NCBI GenBank assembly: GCA_016934225.1
Contig: JAFGTH010000267.1
Location: 1-19,540 of the forward strand
Length of the DNA stretch: 19,540 nucleotides
DNA from: Lentisphaerota bacterium
GTDB taxonomy: Bacteria; Verrucomicrobiota; Kiritimatiellia; UBA8416; JAFGTH01
Reading direction: 5' to 3'
Shown: positions 6,983-14,353 of the stretch, in pieces
Layout: each line of letters opens with the position of its first letter
How positions within the stretch are numbered: position 1 is the stretch's first letter
Translations under genes and position numbers: made by a program
Notes under the pieces: generated by a model
The model's input: the letters and a program-made list of their open reading frames with translations, nothing else
Database searches by the model: none
Told to the model about the DNA's origin: nothing

Positions 6983-8632
6983 TTGTCTTCGGAATATGTC
7001 GGTTTCAAACGTCGGCCGGCAGTCGGATTGGGCTGCGCGTATGCAATCGGGATCTTATGCGGGATATTATACAATGTTTCGTTCGTTATACCGGTTGCAT
7101 TGGCTGCGGCGCTTGCGGTGATATGCGTCGCTATGCTTGCAATGGCCGAGAAAAACAGCAGTTTGAGCCGATTCATCAATCCATTGTTGTTTCTGATAAT
7201 TATTTGCATTGGCTGGGCCACCGGATCATTTGAAGCGGAAGAGCTTCGATATGGGAACAAACCATGGGATACTGATAAAATTGAGATTATCGGCATCGTC
7301 TGCAATGACCCGGAACCGGCATTTGAAAGTGCATCCGGCGAATCGGTGTGGGCTTTTAACTTCAAGACCGAACATGTAGTAGTGGGTTGTGTGCCGTCCC
7401 GAGTCAGAGTGTTCTGGCATATGGCCTCAAATGTCTCAAAACACAAATGGAAACATTATGCTCCGAAATATGGTGATAAGCTCAGGATCAGAGGACAAAT
7501 TCGGCGATATAAACACGGGTCGCCAAATTTTATGGCGAAGACATCAAAGAGAGCCGATATAGACACTGGTCCGGGCCGGTCTTTATTTTTGTCGCGAGAT
7601 CATGGCTCGGCTTTTGTGCGCGGGTGTTTGGAAGGCAGGCGGAGTGCCTACCGATTGCTTGCCCTTGGCATTGAAGAGCACACTCAATCAGTAGCGCTTA
7701 TTCACGCATTATTGCTTGGTTACAGGAGTCAAATGACTTCTGAAATAAAGAATATATTTGCAGAGACGGGAGTTCTTCATGTGTTTGCGATTTCCGGTTT
7801 GCATGTCGGCATCATCGCTGTGCTATTGACGCGGTTACTGAGGATATTCCGAGTATCGCGTGTTTATTGGGTGCTGTTTCTATGTCCTTGTTTACTTGTT
7901 TATACGGTTGCCACCGGCGCTCGAGCAAGCGCGGTTCGGGCATGTGTGATGGCGATTGTTTACTATTTGGCGCCGCTGGTTCGTAGAAAAGCGGATATTC
8001 CATCGGCGATTGCTGTTGCAGGGATATTGATTCTTACATGGGCGCCTTTGCAGATTACAGATGTCGGTTTTATTTTCTCATTTATTGTTGTGATTGGTAT
8101 TGTCGCGCTATATCCGCTGTTTGATCGGCCGTTGAAACGATTCTGGGAGCCTGATCCGTTTTTGCAATGGACGGGCGGCGGTAACTCCCTGCATGCAGTT
8201 GGAGATTCTGTATGGATCCGTCTCAGACGTGTGACGGGACGATACGTTAGTAGTTTGGCAGCCATGTCTATTGCAGCTTGGCTGTCTTCCGCGCCACTGA
8301 CCATGTATTTCTTCAGTCGGCTGTCTGTCGCGGCATTGATTGCCAATATTTTCGTAATCCCTCTCGCTTTTATGATTGTGCTGACCGGTTGCCTGACGAT
8401 TGTTTTTGGGACGTGCCTGAGTTGGATGGCTGTAACTTTCAACCATGCCAATCTGATTTTGGTTCATGCCCAGATTGCAATTGTGAGTTTGGCGTCCCGA
8501 ATTCCCTTCGGAAGCGTAGCGGTTCAAACTCCGCCGATATGGATCGTCTGTGCGTGGTACATGCTGCTGGCAGTTATCGCCATAAGGTTTTATGCGCGTG
8601 GTTTATCTGATATCACACACAAAGCATGCTAA
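6983..8632 (+). CDS. comEC: ComEC/Rec2-family DNA uptake channel protein
   Basis: Polytopic inner-membrane protein predicted to carry single-stranded DNA into the cytoplasm during natural transformation. It has an N-terminal pair of hydrophobic segments, a soluble OB-like region (about 90-200) with KIEIIGIVCNDPEP, and the Competence domain, whose signature FAETGVLHVFAISGLHVGII begins at about residue 255. Several further membrane helices follow. At 549 aa it ends after the membrane domain and lacks the C-terminal metallo-beta-lactamase-like domain of long ComEC proteins. The start is uncertain: TTG 6983 has no obvious ribosome-binding site, and the frame is open back into the M16 gene with no in-frame ATG in between. 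It could be competence-related or a ComEC-like protein of unknown use; no other com genes are visible. Confidence 0.87.
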   Translation: MSSEYVGFKRRPAVGLGCAYAIGILCGILYNVSFVIPVALAAALAVICVAMLAMAEKNSSLSRFINPLLFLIIICIGWATGSFEAEELRYGNKPWDTDKIEIIGIVCNDPEPAFESASGESVWAFNFKTEHVVVGCVPSRVRVFWHMASNVSKHKWKHYAPKYGDKLRIRGQIRRYKHGSPNFMAKTSKRADIDTGPGRSLFLSRDHGSAFVRGCLEGRRSAYRLLALGIEEHTQSVALIHALLLGYRSQMTSEIKNIFAETGVLHVFAISGLHVGIIAVLLTRLLRIFRVSRVYWVLFLCPCLLVYTVATGARASAVRACVMAIVYYLAPLVRRKADIPSAIAVAGILILTWAPLQITDVGFIFSFIVVIGIVALYPLFDRPLKRFWEPDPFLQWTGGGNSLHAVGDSVWIRLRRVTGRYVSSLAAMSIAAWLSSAPLTMYFFSRLSVAALIANIFVIPLAFMIVLTGCLTIVFGTCLSWMAVTFNHANLILVHAQIAIVSLASRIPFGSVAVQTPPIWIVCAWYMLLAVIAIRFYARGLSDITHKAC

Positions 8633-8649
8633 ACACAGGGATTGGTCTT

Positions 8650-8679
8650 TGCTGCCCAAAAATGTTATTTGGGACAGCA
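8650..8679. terminator. Hairpin between convergent comEC and receptor genes
   Basis: Eleven base pairs with a single bulged A: TGCTGCCCAAA (8650-8660), a 7-nt loop, then TTTGGGACAGCA (8668-8679). It lies in the 50-bp gap between the comEC stop (8632) and the receptor stop (8683), where it could end transcription from both sides. There is no T-run on either side, so intrinsic termination is not certain. Confidence 0.5.
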
Positions 8680-8682
8680 GTG

Positions 8683-10563
8683 TTAGAATGTTACTTCTGC
8701 GCCGGCCATTATGATGAGGCCTGGTTGATTGAAAGAGGGGAATTCCCTGTACTTTTCATCGAACAGGTTGTCGAGATTCAGCGTCAAGTCGGCGTGTTTT
8801 GTGACTGGAATGCGAAGACGCCAGTCTACAGTCATATAATCGTCCATTTTATTGGCGGGATCGTTCTGGGCGTCGCCAAAACGAGCGTCCACATAACGCC
8901 AGCGCCAGGAATGTTTCCAGCCGAGGGGACATAGGAAGTCCAATTGTACCGCGACTTTATGAGGCGCCAGATAAGCAGGTTGATTACCCTCGACTGCGGG
9001 GTTGGAATCGAATTGTTCATATTCTCCATCCGTGTAAGAATAGTTGGCTGCAATAGAGTATGTCTCGTTAATCTGATAACGGACACCGGCTTCAATGCCG
9101 TAGGTGATCATATGTGTTGCGTTGCGGTTGCGGAACACTCCGTCAGTATCCATAATGAAATCAAAAGAATCTTTCATGTCGTTGTAAAACAAAACCGTCT
9201 CGATATTCAACTTGTTAGGAACGCGGTGGCGCATGCCGATTTCATAAGCGGTCAGAATTTCCGGATCAAGATCCGGATTACCTTGAAAGGTCATGCCCAT
9301 GTATTGAATCATGACAAATCGGTCGGACATGCCCGGTGCGCGCCATGCGCGATTAACGGAAGCAAAAATCTCGCTGTTTTTTGTTGCATGCCAGAGCGCG
9401 CCGAGGCGAGGGCTCCATGCGTCAGCGTAGTCGTCGTTTGCGTCATTACGGATACCGGCCATGATATTGATTGTTTCGCCGATCAGGATTTCATCCTGTA
9501 AATACAGTCCAGTAGTATCGGTTGCTTCATTAATTGGCCCGGCGACTTCTTCTATATCTACGTTTTCCTGGCGGAATTCTCCGCCGATTACAACCCTGTG
9601 GCTGTTGCCGACCCAGAAAGATTGTTGTATTTCTCCGGCCAGGGTTTGCTGATCGTATATACCCACACCGGGATATTTCCAGTCGTATTTGTCGCGCGAT
9701 GCATTTTGATAAGCGCGAACAATCAAGCATGCGTCCATGTTGTCATTCCATTTCAATGTGTAGATGAGCATCTGGTGATTTTTTCTGGATTCGCGGTCTG
9801 ACTCCTCGTCGGATCCCTTGCCCAGGTAAGCGCCGACATGCAACCGGATTTCAGACGTCGTGTTTAGTACGGTTCCGATATTGAATGTGGTATTGTCGGC
9901 GCGCCAGTTGCGATCAGTGCCGTCTTCGTTGTTCAGATAACCGTCCGTTTCGACATGACTGCCGGTAATGAAGTAATTGACGGAACCGAACTTGGCGCCG
10001 TGGCTGATTTTGTAATGCTGCGTGTTATAGCTGCCGCCCGAAGCCTCGATTATTGTGATTGGAGTGTCGGTGCCTTTGCGGGTGATGATATTGATGACTC
10101 CGCCCATGGCGTTGGAACCGTAAAGTGCGGAAGCCGGGCCATGGATAATTTCAATGCGCTGGATGCTGTCGGCGGGCAGAAGAGCGAATTCCGCGTTGCC
10201 TTGATATTCGTCGTTTAGACGACGGCCGTCTACCAGGACGAGGACGCGCTTGCTTTGAAATCCGGGTGTTAAACCGCGCATGTTGAGTTTAATTGGCGAA
10301 CCGGGAAAGCCGCTGCCCTGCAGGTCAACTCCGACTGCCGTTTTGAACAATTCATCCACTGTGATGATGTTGGACATATTAATGGCGTCCTCGGCAAGAA
10401 TTTCCACCGAAGCCGGCACGTTGAGCATATTTTGTTCAATGCGGGCGGCAACAACGATCACCTCGTTAAGATCCTTGCTTTCGAATTCTTCGGCGGAAGA
10501 TAAAGAACTCGCGATGAAGCACGAACTGAAAATGGCGGCAGATGCTACGAAGACAGGTTTCAT
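8683..10563 (-). CDS. TonB-dependent outer-membrane receptor
   Basis: Outer-membrane beta-barrel importer for a scarce ligand such as a siderophore, cobalamin or oligosaccharide. The 626-aa protein begins with a signal peptide (MKPVFVASAAIFSSCF..., likely cleaved near residue 24), followed by a Ton-box-like NEVIVVAAR (about 33-41). The plug domain (about 50-165) carries VLVLVDGRRLND, IQRIEIIHGPASALYGSNAMGGVINIITRKG-like sequence typical of BtuB/CirA-type receptors. The rest is an aromatic-rich barrel with NLFDEKY near the end and a terminal Phe, the outer-membrane assembly signal. The substrate cannot be read from the sequence; no cobalamin riboswitch is visible upstream. No clear ribosome-binding site precedes the ATG. 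The exbB-exbD-tonB-like genes at the left end are the likely energy source. Confidence 0.95.
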   Translation of the reverse strand: MKPVFVASAAIFSSCFIASSLSSAEEFESKDLNEVIVVAARIEQNMLNVPASVEILAEDAINMSNIITVDELFKTAVGVDLQGSGFPGSPIKLNMRGLTPGFQSKRVLVLVDGRRLNDEYQGNAEFALLPADSIQRIEIIHGPASALYGSNAMGGVINIITRKGTDTPITIIEASGGSYNTQHYKISHGAKFGSVNYFITGSHVETDGYLNNEDGTDRNWRADNTTFNIGTVLNTTSEIRLHVGAYLGKGSDEESDRESRKNHQMLIYTLKWNDNMDACLIVRAYQNASRDKYDWKYPGVGIYDQQTLAGEIQQSFWVGNSHRVVIGGEFRQENVDIEEVAGPINEATDTTGLYLQDEILIGETINIMAGIRNDANDDYADAWSPRLGALWHATKNSEIFASVNRAWRAPGMSDRFVMIQYMGMTFQGNPDLDPEILTAYEIGMRHRVPNKLNIETVLFYNDMKDSFDFIMDTDGVFRNRNATHMITYGIEAGVRYQINETYSIAANYSYTDGEYEQFDSNPAVEGNQPAYLAPHKVAVQLDFLCPLGWKHSWRWRYVDARFGDAQNDPANKMDDYMTVDWRLRIPVTKHADLTLNLDNLFDEKYREFPSFNQPGLIIMAGAEVTF

Positions 10564-10586
10564 GAATATCGTTTTAGTTCTAACAG

Positions 10587-10603
10587 CTTACAACCAGTGT
10601 AAG
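10587..10603. promoter_or_regulatory. Short palindrome in the receptor leader
   Basis: Perfect inverted repeat CTTACA-ACCAG-TGTAAG, 24 bp upstream of the receptor start codon and downstream of its predicted promoter. In the mRNA it would form a small hairpin; as DNA it could be a repressor site. The function is unproven. Confidence 0.3.
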
Positions 10604-10621
10604 AATTCCTAGCGTCAAACA

Positions 10622-10663
10622 CTGTATTTCAATACATATAACTGACAGGGATATGTGTGTCAA
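10622..10663 (-). promoter_or_regulatory. Predicted receptor promoter with overlapping operator-like palindrome
   Basis: On the minus strand, a perfect -35 TTGACA (10658-10663) is separated by 17 bp from TATATG (10635-10640, four of six matches to the -10 consensus), placing the start of transcription near 10628. A perfect inverted repeat TGTATT-TC-AATACA (10623-10636) covers the edge of the -10 box and the start site, where a repressor would block initiation. The extended form CTGTATTTCAATACAT differs by one position from the CTG-N10-CAG outline of the gammaproteobacterial LexA box; which regulator binds here is unknown. Confidence 0.5.
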
Positions 10664-10857
10664 ATCTTTATTTGTCCGGCGGCTCGGAGAATTCCCGACA
10701 GGATGCTCGGAAAGGAAGTTCCGGGTTTTCTGTCTAAGGTGGTGAAATCGGCAATTCTTAAGAGATGTCTCTGTTGCTGCATTATTGCCTGTTTGCTTTG
10801 TGCGCGTGTTACTGGTAGTTTGTATTTTTGAAACAGACGGTTGAGGTATGTTATCAA

Positions 10858-11694
10858 ATGGCTCGATTACGAAAATGGCGTATTGCGATTTTCATGGCGG
10901 TGGGCGTGTTTCTCGCCGGGTTGATCATGTTTGTGGCATTAACCTGTTATTTGGCGTCTGGCGCTGAAATGGTGCCCGTGCTGATGTATCATGAATTGGT
11001 TGATTCTTCGGAGAAAGAAAGCCGGTATTCGCTCTCGGTTGAAAAATTCAGAGATCATTTGAAGTATTTGAAAAGCGCCGGCTACAGTCCAATTACCGAT
11101 GGGGATTTGTTGTTCGCACGAAACGGTGGATCAAGCCTTCCGTTCAAACCGGTGATTATTACATTTGACGACGGCAGTTCCGATCATGCGACGCTTGCGA
11201 TGAATTCTCTTGCGGAGCAAGGATTTCGAGCGGTCTTCTTTATTATTACCGAGCGAATTGGGCAGCCGAACTTTCTCAATCGCGATCAATTGCGAACCAT
11301 GCATAATGCCGGCATGTCAATTCAGTCGCACGGACATACGCACAGACGTCTTGATCGGATGGCATCGGACAAATTGGCTGACGATCTGCGTCTTTCGATG
11401 GAGGCGTTGACGAATCTTCTGGCTACAAATGCCGTGTCGTTGTGCGTTCCCGGCGGCTGGTACAACGAAGATGTTTTGAACTCTGCGCGAACAACCGGGT
11501 ATCGGCTTGTTTTCACTTCGGATATCGGCATGAACCGAATATACGGGTCGAATCCGATATTGAAGCGGCTGGAAATTCGCGGCGGCACAGATTCCGGCGG
11601 TTTCAAGAGGGCGTTAAGCCCTATGGGCATTGCATTCAATGCGCTAATACGACAGATCAAGCTTGTCGGTCACATGTTACGCGGAAATTCTTGA
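10858..11694 (+). CDS. Membrane-anchored polysaccharide deacetylase (NodB domain)
   Basis: Probable metal-dependent de-N-acetylase acting on a cell-envelope polysaccharide. The start is ATG 10858, preceded by TTGAGGTA at 10841-10848; an in-frame TTG at 10828 has no better support. The 278-aa protein has one N-terminal membrane helix (about 9-32), then the carbohydrate esterase 4 fold: VPVLMYHEL (39-47), motif 1 TFDDG (102-106), motif 2 SHGHTH (157-162, metal-binding His158 and His162) and the PGGWYNEDVL region (198-207). MYHEL near the N-terminus resembles PgaB/IcaB-type deacetylases. The catalytic domain is expected on the outer face of the inner membrane. It converges with an MBOAT/SGNH pair across a 78-bp gap, suggesting a joint polysaccharide-modifying locus. 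Confidence 0.88.
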   Translation: MARLRKWRIAIFMAVGVFLAGLIMFVALTCYLASGAEMVPVLMYHELVDSSEKESRYSLSVEKFRDHLKYLKSAGYSPITDGDLLFARNGGSSLPFKPVIITFDDGSSDHATLAMNSLAEQGFRAVFFIITERIGQPNFLNRDQLRTMHNAGMSIQSHGHTHRRLDRMASDKLADDLRLSMEALTNLLATNAVSLCVPGGWYNEDVLNSARTTGYRLVFTSDIGMNRIYGSNPILKRLEIRGGTDSGGFKRALSPMGIAFNALIRQIKLVGHMLRGNS

Positions 11695-11714
11695 AAGAAA
11701 TTTTATCCGAACCA

Positions 11715-11765
11715 ACGCCTGATTCTTGGCGTAACAGACTACGCTTACTGTCAAAAAACCGACAG
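11715..11765. terminator. Two small hairpins between convergent genes
   Basis: Between the deacetylase stop (11694) and the SGNH gene stop (11773) are two short inverted repeats: ACGCC/GGCGT (11715-11732) and CTGTC/GACAG (11748-11765, loop AAAAAACC). They are modest stems without a T-tract; transcription termination is only a guess from position. Confidence 0.25.
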
Positions 11766-11772
11766 GGTGCGA

Positions 11773-12729
11773 TTATTGGATCTTCTTAATGATGTCAACA
11801 AGTTGTTCGGCCAAGTAGCTGGAATACGTTTTTGCGCTTGATTTATTCAGATAGCATCCGTCTATAAAACTTCCGGAATTGATTCCCGGCACGGAACGGC
11901 AGTCAATGAATATTCCGCCGGATTCGATGATTGTTGACTCCAGTTTCGGATGAAAATATTCCTGGCGAGGCGCCGGCATTGCGACAAAAACCGTTATAAT
12001 GCCATGTTTGCGCATCAGCGCCATGAATCGTTCCAGCCGCGTGAAAGTATGATTATTGTTCTGCTCGGCAGTCGTTTGGATTCTTGACAGTCTGTTGATC
12101 TCCTGAGCGCCGAATCGGTAATTTGGGATTATCTTGTCCAGAAGACGTTGCCGAACATGATATTGATTGCCGACAACGGACGACGCTCGGGAAAGAAGAA
12201 ATAAAATTCTTTTGTCCGCATCAGTAATATCGTGACGAAAGACTTCTGTAACATACTGTATTCTGCAGAACCGTCGGCTCAGCAAACGAACATCAATTGG
12301 TGACTTATCACTGAGATGTCTGTTAATGGTGAATCCGATCACTACTATATCCGGCACATTCTTTGTATGTTCGAAAAAAGTCTGGAATGTGTAGTGCCAA
12401 TCAATGATTGAAGTGGCGTCAGGAACCGCTTTCACGGCATTCAGGTTTGATATACCGTGGGTCTTTAGCGACTCTGCCATGGATTGCAGATCAGTATCGC
12501 GTCTGGTGTACGAATTACCCAGGAACAGGATGCGGGGGCGCGCGCCGTAGTGCAGTTGTCGGGCCAGGGCCGGTATTTCGCTGATATGACGCAAGTTCAA
12601 TGAGAGGTTGTTCTCATTCAGTCGAAGGGCGATTTCGGCGCTTAATGCGGCAAGAAGCGTGATGGCAATTACCTTCATTTCCTGCCGGATTAGTTGCCTG
12701 GTATTAGAATCTGAAGTAAAGAAATGCAT
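11773..12729 (-). CDS. SGNH/GDSL-hydrolase-like protein, partner of MBOAT acyltransferase
   Basis: Probably the periplasmic half of an O-acylation system (compare AlgJ/AlgX, PatB and DltD beside MBOAT proteins). The 318-aa product has an N-terminal membrane anchor (about 17-35) and a block I motif ILFLGNSYTRRD with the candidate nucleophile Ser73. It also has VVIGFTINRH at the block III position and a C-terminal block around IDGCYLNKSSAKTYS. In catalytic relatives the last block reads 'D..HLN'; here the His position is Tyr293, so the classical Asp-His pair is incomplete. The start ATG at 12729 lies 26 bp inside the upstream MBOAT gene, implying coupled translation; an alternative ATG at 12678 would begin right at the membrane anchor. 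The function follows from context plus the GNS motif; direct catalysis is uncertain. Confidence 0.68.
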   Translation of the reverse strand: MHFFTSDSNTRQLIRQEMKVIAITLLAALSAEIALRLNENNLSLNLRHISEIPALARQLHYGARPRILFLGNSYTRRDTDLQSMAESLKTHGISNLNAVKAVPDATSIIDWHYTFQTFFEHTKNVPDIVVIGFTINRHLSDKSPIDVRLLSRRFCRIQYVTEVFRHDITDADKRILFLLSRASSVVGNQYHVRQRLLDKIIPNYRFGAQEINRLSRIQTTAEQNNNHTFTRLERFMALMRKHGIITVFVAMPAPRQEYFHPKLESTIIESGGIFIDCRSVPGINSGSFIDGCYLNKSSAKTYSSYLAEQLVDIIKKIQ

Positions 12730-14101
12730 TACTTGTCTCGGGCTGAAAGAGCATGATCATAAGCGTAAAATAACTATAAACTATGACGCGCGGCAGCCAG
12801 TGTGTACTGAGAAGTCTTGCGGAATCGTTTTTGTATGCAGACCATGCTTCGAGAAAAAGCATGGGCCCGGCAAAGAAAGCGATCAACGAGATTCCGTAAA
12901 CTGATAAGGGTGTCGCATGAAGATCGGTTGCCATAAGTCGCAGCATTGTTATGGCGCCGGCCATTGTCGGGGATCGGAAGATAACCCAACCTATACAGAC
13001 AAGGTGAAACGTAAGAATGACTCGCAGGAAACGTAATAAGAGACCGGAACTGTTTTTATTTCTGAACGGCCTGGTGACGATGAGAAGTATCCCATGATAC
13101 AGGCCCCATACCGCAAATGTCCAGTTGGCACCGTGCCACAAACCGCCGAGCAGCATTGTAAGCACAAGGTTTCGACAGGTTGCAAAGCGACCCTTTCTGT
13201 TTCCGCCGAGCGGTATGTAGAGATAATCCCTGAGCCATGTGGAGAGGCTTATGTGCCATCTGCGCCAGAAATTGTCGGGCGATGTGGCAAAATATGGTGT
13301 TTGAAAATTTGTCATTAGATCAAATCCGAGCCATTTAGCGGTGCCGCATGCTATGGCCGAGTAGCCCGCGAAATCGCCGTATATTTGAAATGCGAACGCA
13401 TATGTTCCCATCCAGCAATCAGCGCCGCGCAATTCGGAAACGGATGAGAATATGGTATTGACGATTGGCGCCATGTTATCGGCTACGACGATTTTCATAA
13501 ACAGGCCGGTAATGATCAAGTAGAGTCCTGTTGCAAAGTCGTGTCCGTTGCAGTGACGAGGTTGTTTAATTTGCGGGAGTAGCCGTGACGATCGTTCAAT
13601 AGGGCCGGCCACGAGTTGAGGGAAGAAACTGACGTACAGCGCGAAATCAAACAAGTTGCGCTCAACTTGCATTTTTCCTTTGAAGACATCAATTGTATAA
13701 CTCATTGTCTGAAAGGTGTAAAAGGATATGCCCAATGGCAGAATAATGTTCAAAGATGGTTGCGATACATGTAATCCTGACACATTGAACAATTGTGTCA
13801 GTTGTGCGGCAAAGAAACCGTAGTATTTAAAAATGCCAAGAATGGACAGATTCACGCACACCGAAATCAGGCAAAAAATCTTTCGCCGTTTGGTATTTCC
13901 TGTGCTCGATATTCCAATAGCGGCCAGATAATCCACGAGAGTGGAGATAGCGATCAGCGACAGGAAGCGCCAATCCCACCAGGCATAGAAGATACAGCTT
14001 GCAACAAGGAGCATTCGATTCTGGCCGCGATGTGGAAGCACATGCGCCAAAACGAGTACGATTGCAAAAAAAATCCAGAAAATCCAACTGTTAAACAACA
14101 T
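12704..14101 (-). CDS. MBOAT family O-acyltransferase (AlgI/DltB-like)
   Basis: Integral membrane acyltransferase that moves acyl groups, usually acetyl, across the inner membrane for O-acylation of extracytoplasmic polysaccharides. The 465-aa protein has many hydrophobic helices and the clear AlgI-type core: FFPQLVAGPIERSSRLLPQ (about 159-177), PDNFWRRWHISLSTWLRDYLYIPLGG-like sequence (about 275-300), and GGLWHGANWTFAVWG (319-333), whose His323 corresponds to the invariant MBOAT histidine. The ATG at 14101 has no strong ribosome-binding site; a promoter candidate lies upstream at 14166-14194. It overlaps the SGNH-like gene by 26 bp, the classical two-gene acylation arrangement. The acceptor polysaccharide is unknown; the neighbouring deacetylase hints at an amino-sugar polymer. 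Confidence 0.94.
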   Translation of the reverse strand: MLFNSWIFWIFFAIVLVLAHVLPHRGQNRMLLVASCIFYAWWDWRFLSLIAISTLVDYLAAIGISSTGNTKRRKIFCLISVCVNLSILGIFKYYGFFAAQLTQLFNVSGLHVSQPSLNIILPLGISFYTFQTMSYTIDVFKGKMQVERNLFDFALYVSFFPQLVAGPIERSSRLLPQIKQPRHCNGHDFATGLYLIITGLFMKIVVADNMAPIVNTIFSSVSELRGADCWMGTYAFAFQIYGDFAGYSAIACGTAKWLGFDLMTNFQTPYFATSPDNFWRRWHISLSTWLRDYLYIPLGGNRKGRFATCRNLVLTMLLGGLWHGANWTFAVWGLYHGILLIVTRPFRNKNSSGLLLRFLRVILTFHLVCIGWVIFRSPTMAGAITMLRLMATDLHATPLSVYGISLIAFFAGPMLFLEAWSAYKNDSARLLSTHWLPRVIVYSYFTLMIMLFQPETSNAFLYFRF

Positions 14102-14165
14102 GAGGGCTATTGCTCGGAATGCGCCTGATTGTTATGCATTATCGCCGATTCTTGTGTTTCCCGGA

Positions 14166-14194
14166 ATGATAGTTATCTGTCCGCTGTCGAGCAA
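14166..14194 (-). promoter_or_regulatory. Possible promoter of the MBOAT-SGNH operon
   Basis: On the minus strand, TTGCTC (14189-14194) is followed after 17 bp by TATCAT (14166-14171; five of six matches to TATAAT), predicting a leader of about 58 nt before the MBOAT ATG. It lies in the 252-bp divergent gap shared with the S41 protease gene. For the opposite strand only a weak candidate is visible (TTGACT at 14219-14224, 18 bp, TATGCG). Confidence 0.3.
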
Positions 14195-14353
14195 CAAGAA
14201 TATGGTTTGGTTGGCGTATTGACTTGTTTTGCAATCGGTTTGTATGCGGTTTTCGCATGAGGCAAAAACATTGGACATAATGATGTCAACATGGAAAGAT
14301 AAACAACCTTGCGGCGAACCTAATAAGTACGCAATAACTTGCGGGAGGCACAG

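Noticed and set aside
10564..10857. Possible cobalamin riboswitch upstream of the TonB-dependent receptor
   Set aside because: Neither strand shows the conserved B12-box pattern; phrases such as GGAAAGGAAGTTCCGG only loosely resemble it, and most of the region lies upstream of the predicted promoter.
10660..10857. 65-codon minus-strand frame upstream of the receptor
   Set aside because: It overlaps the predicted receptor promoter and the deacetylase leader, has no ribosome-binding site, and resembles no family I know.
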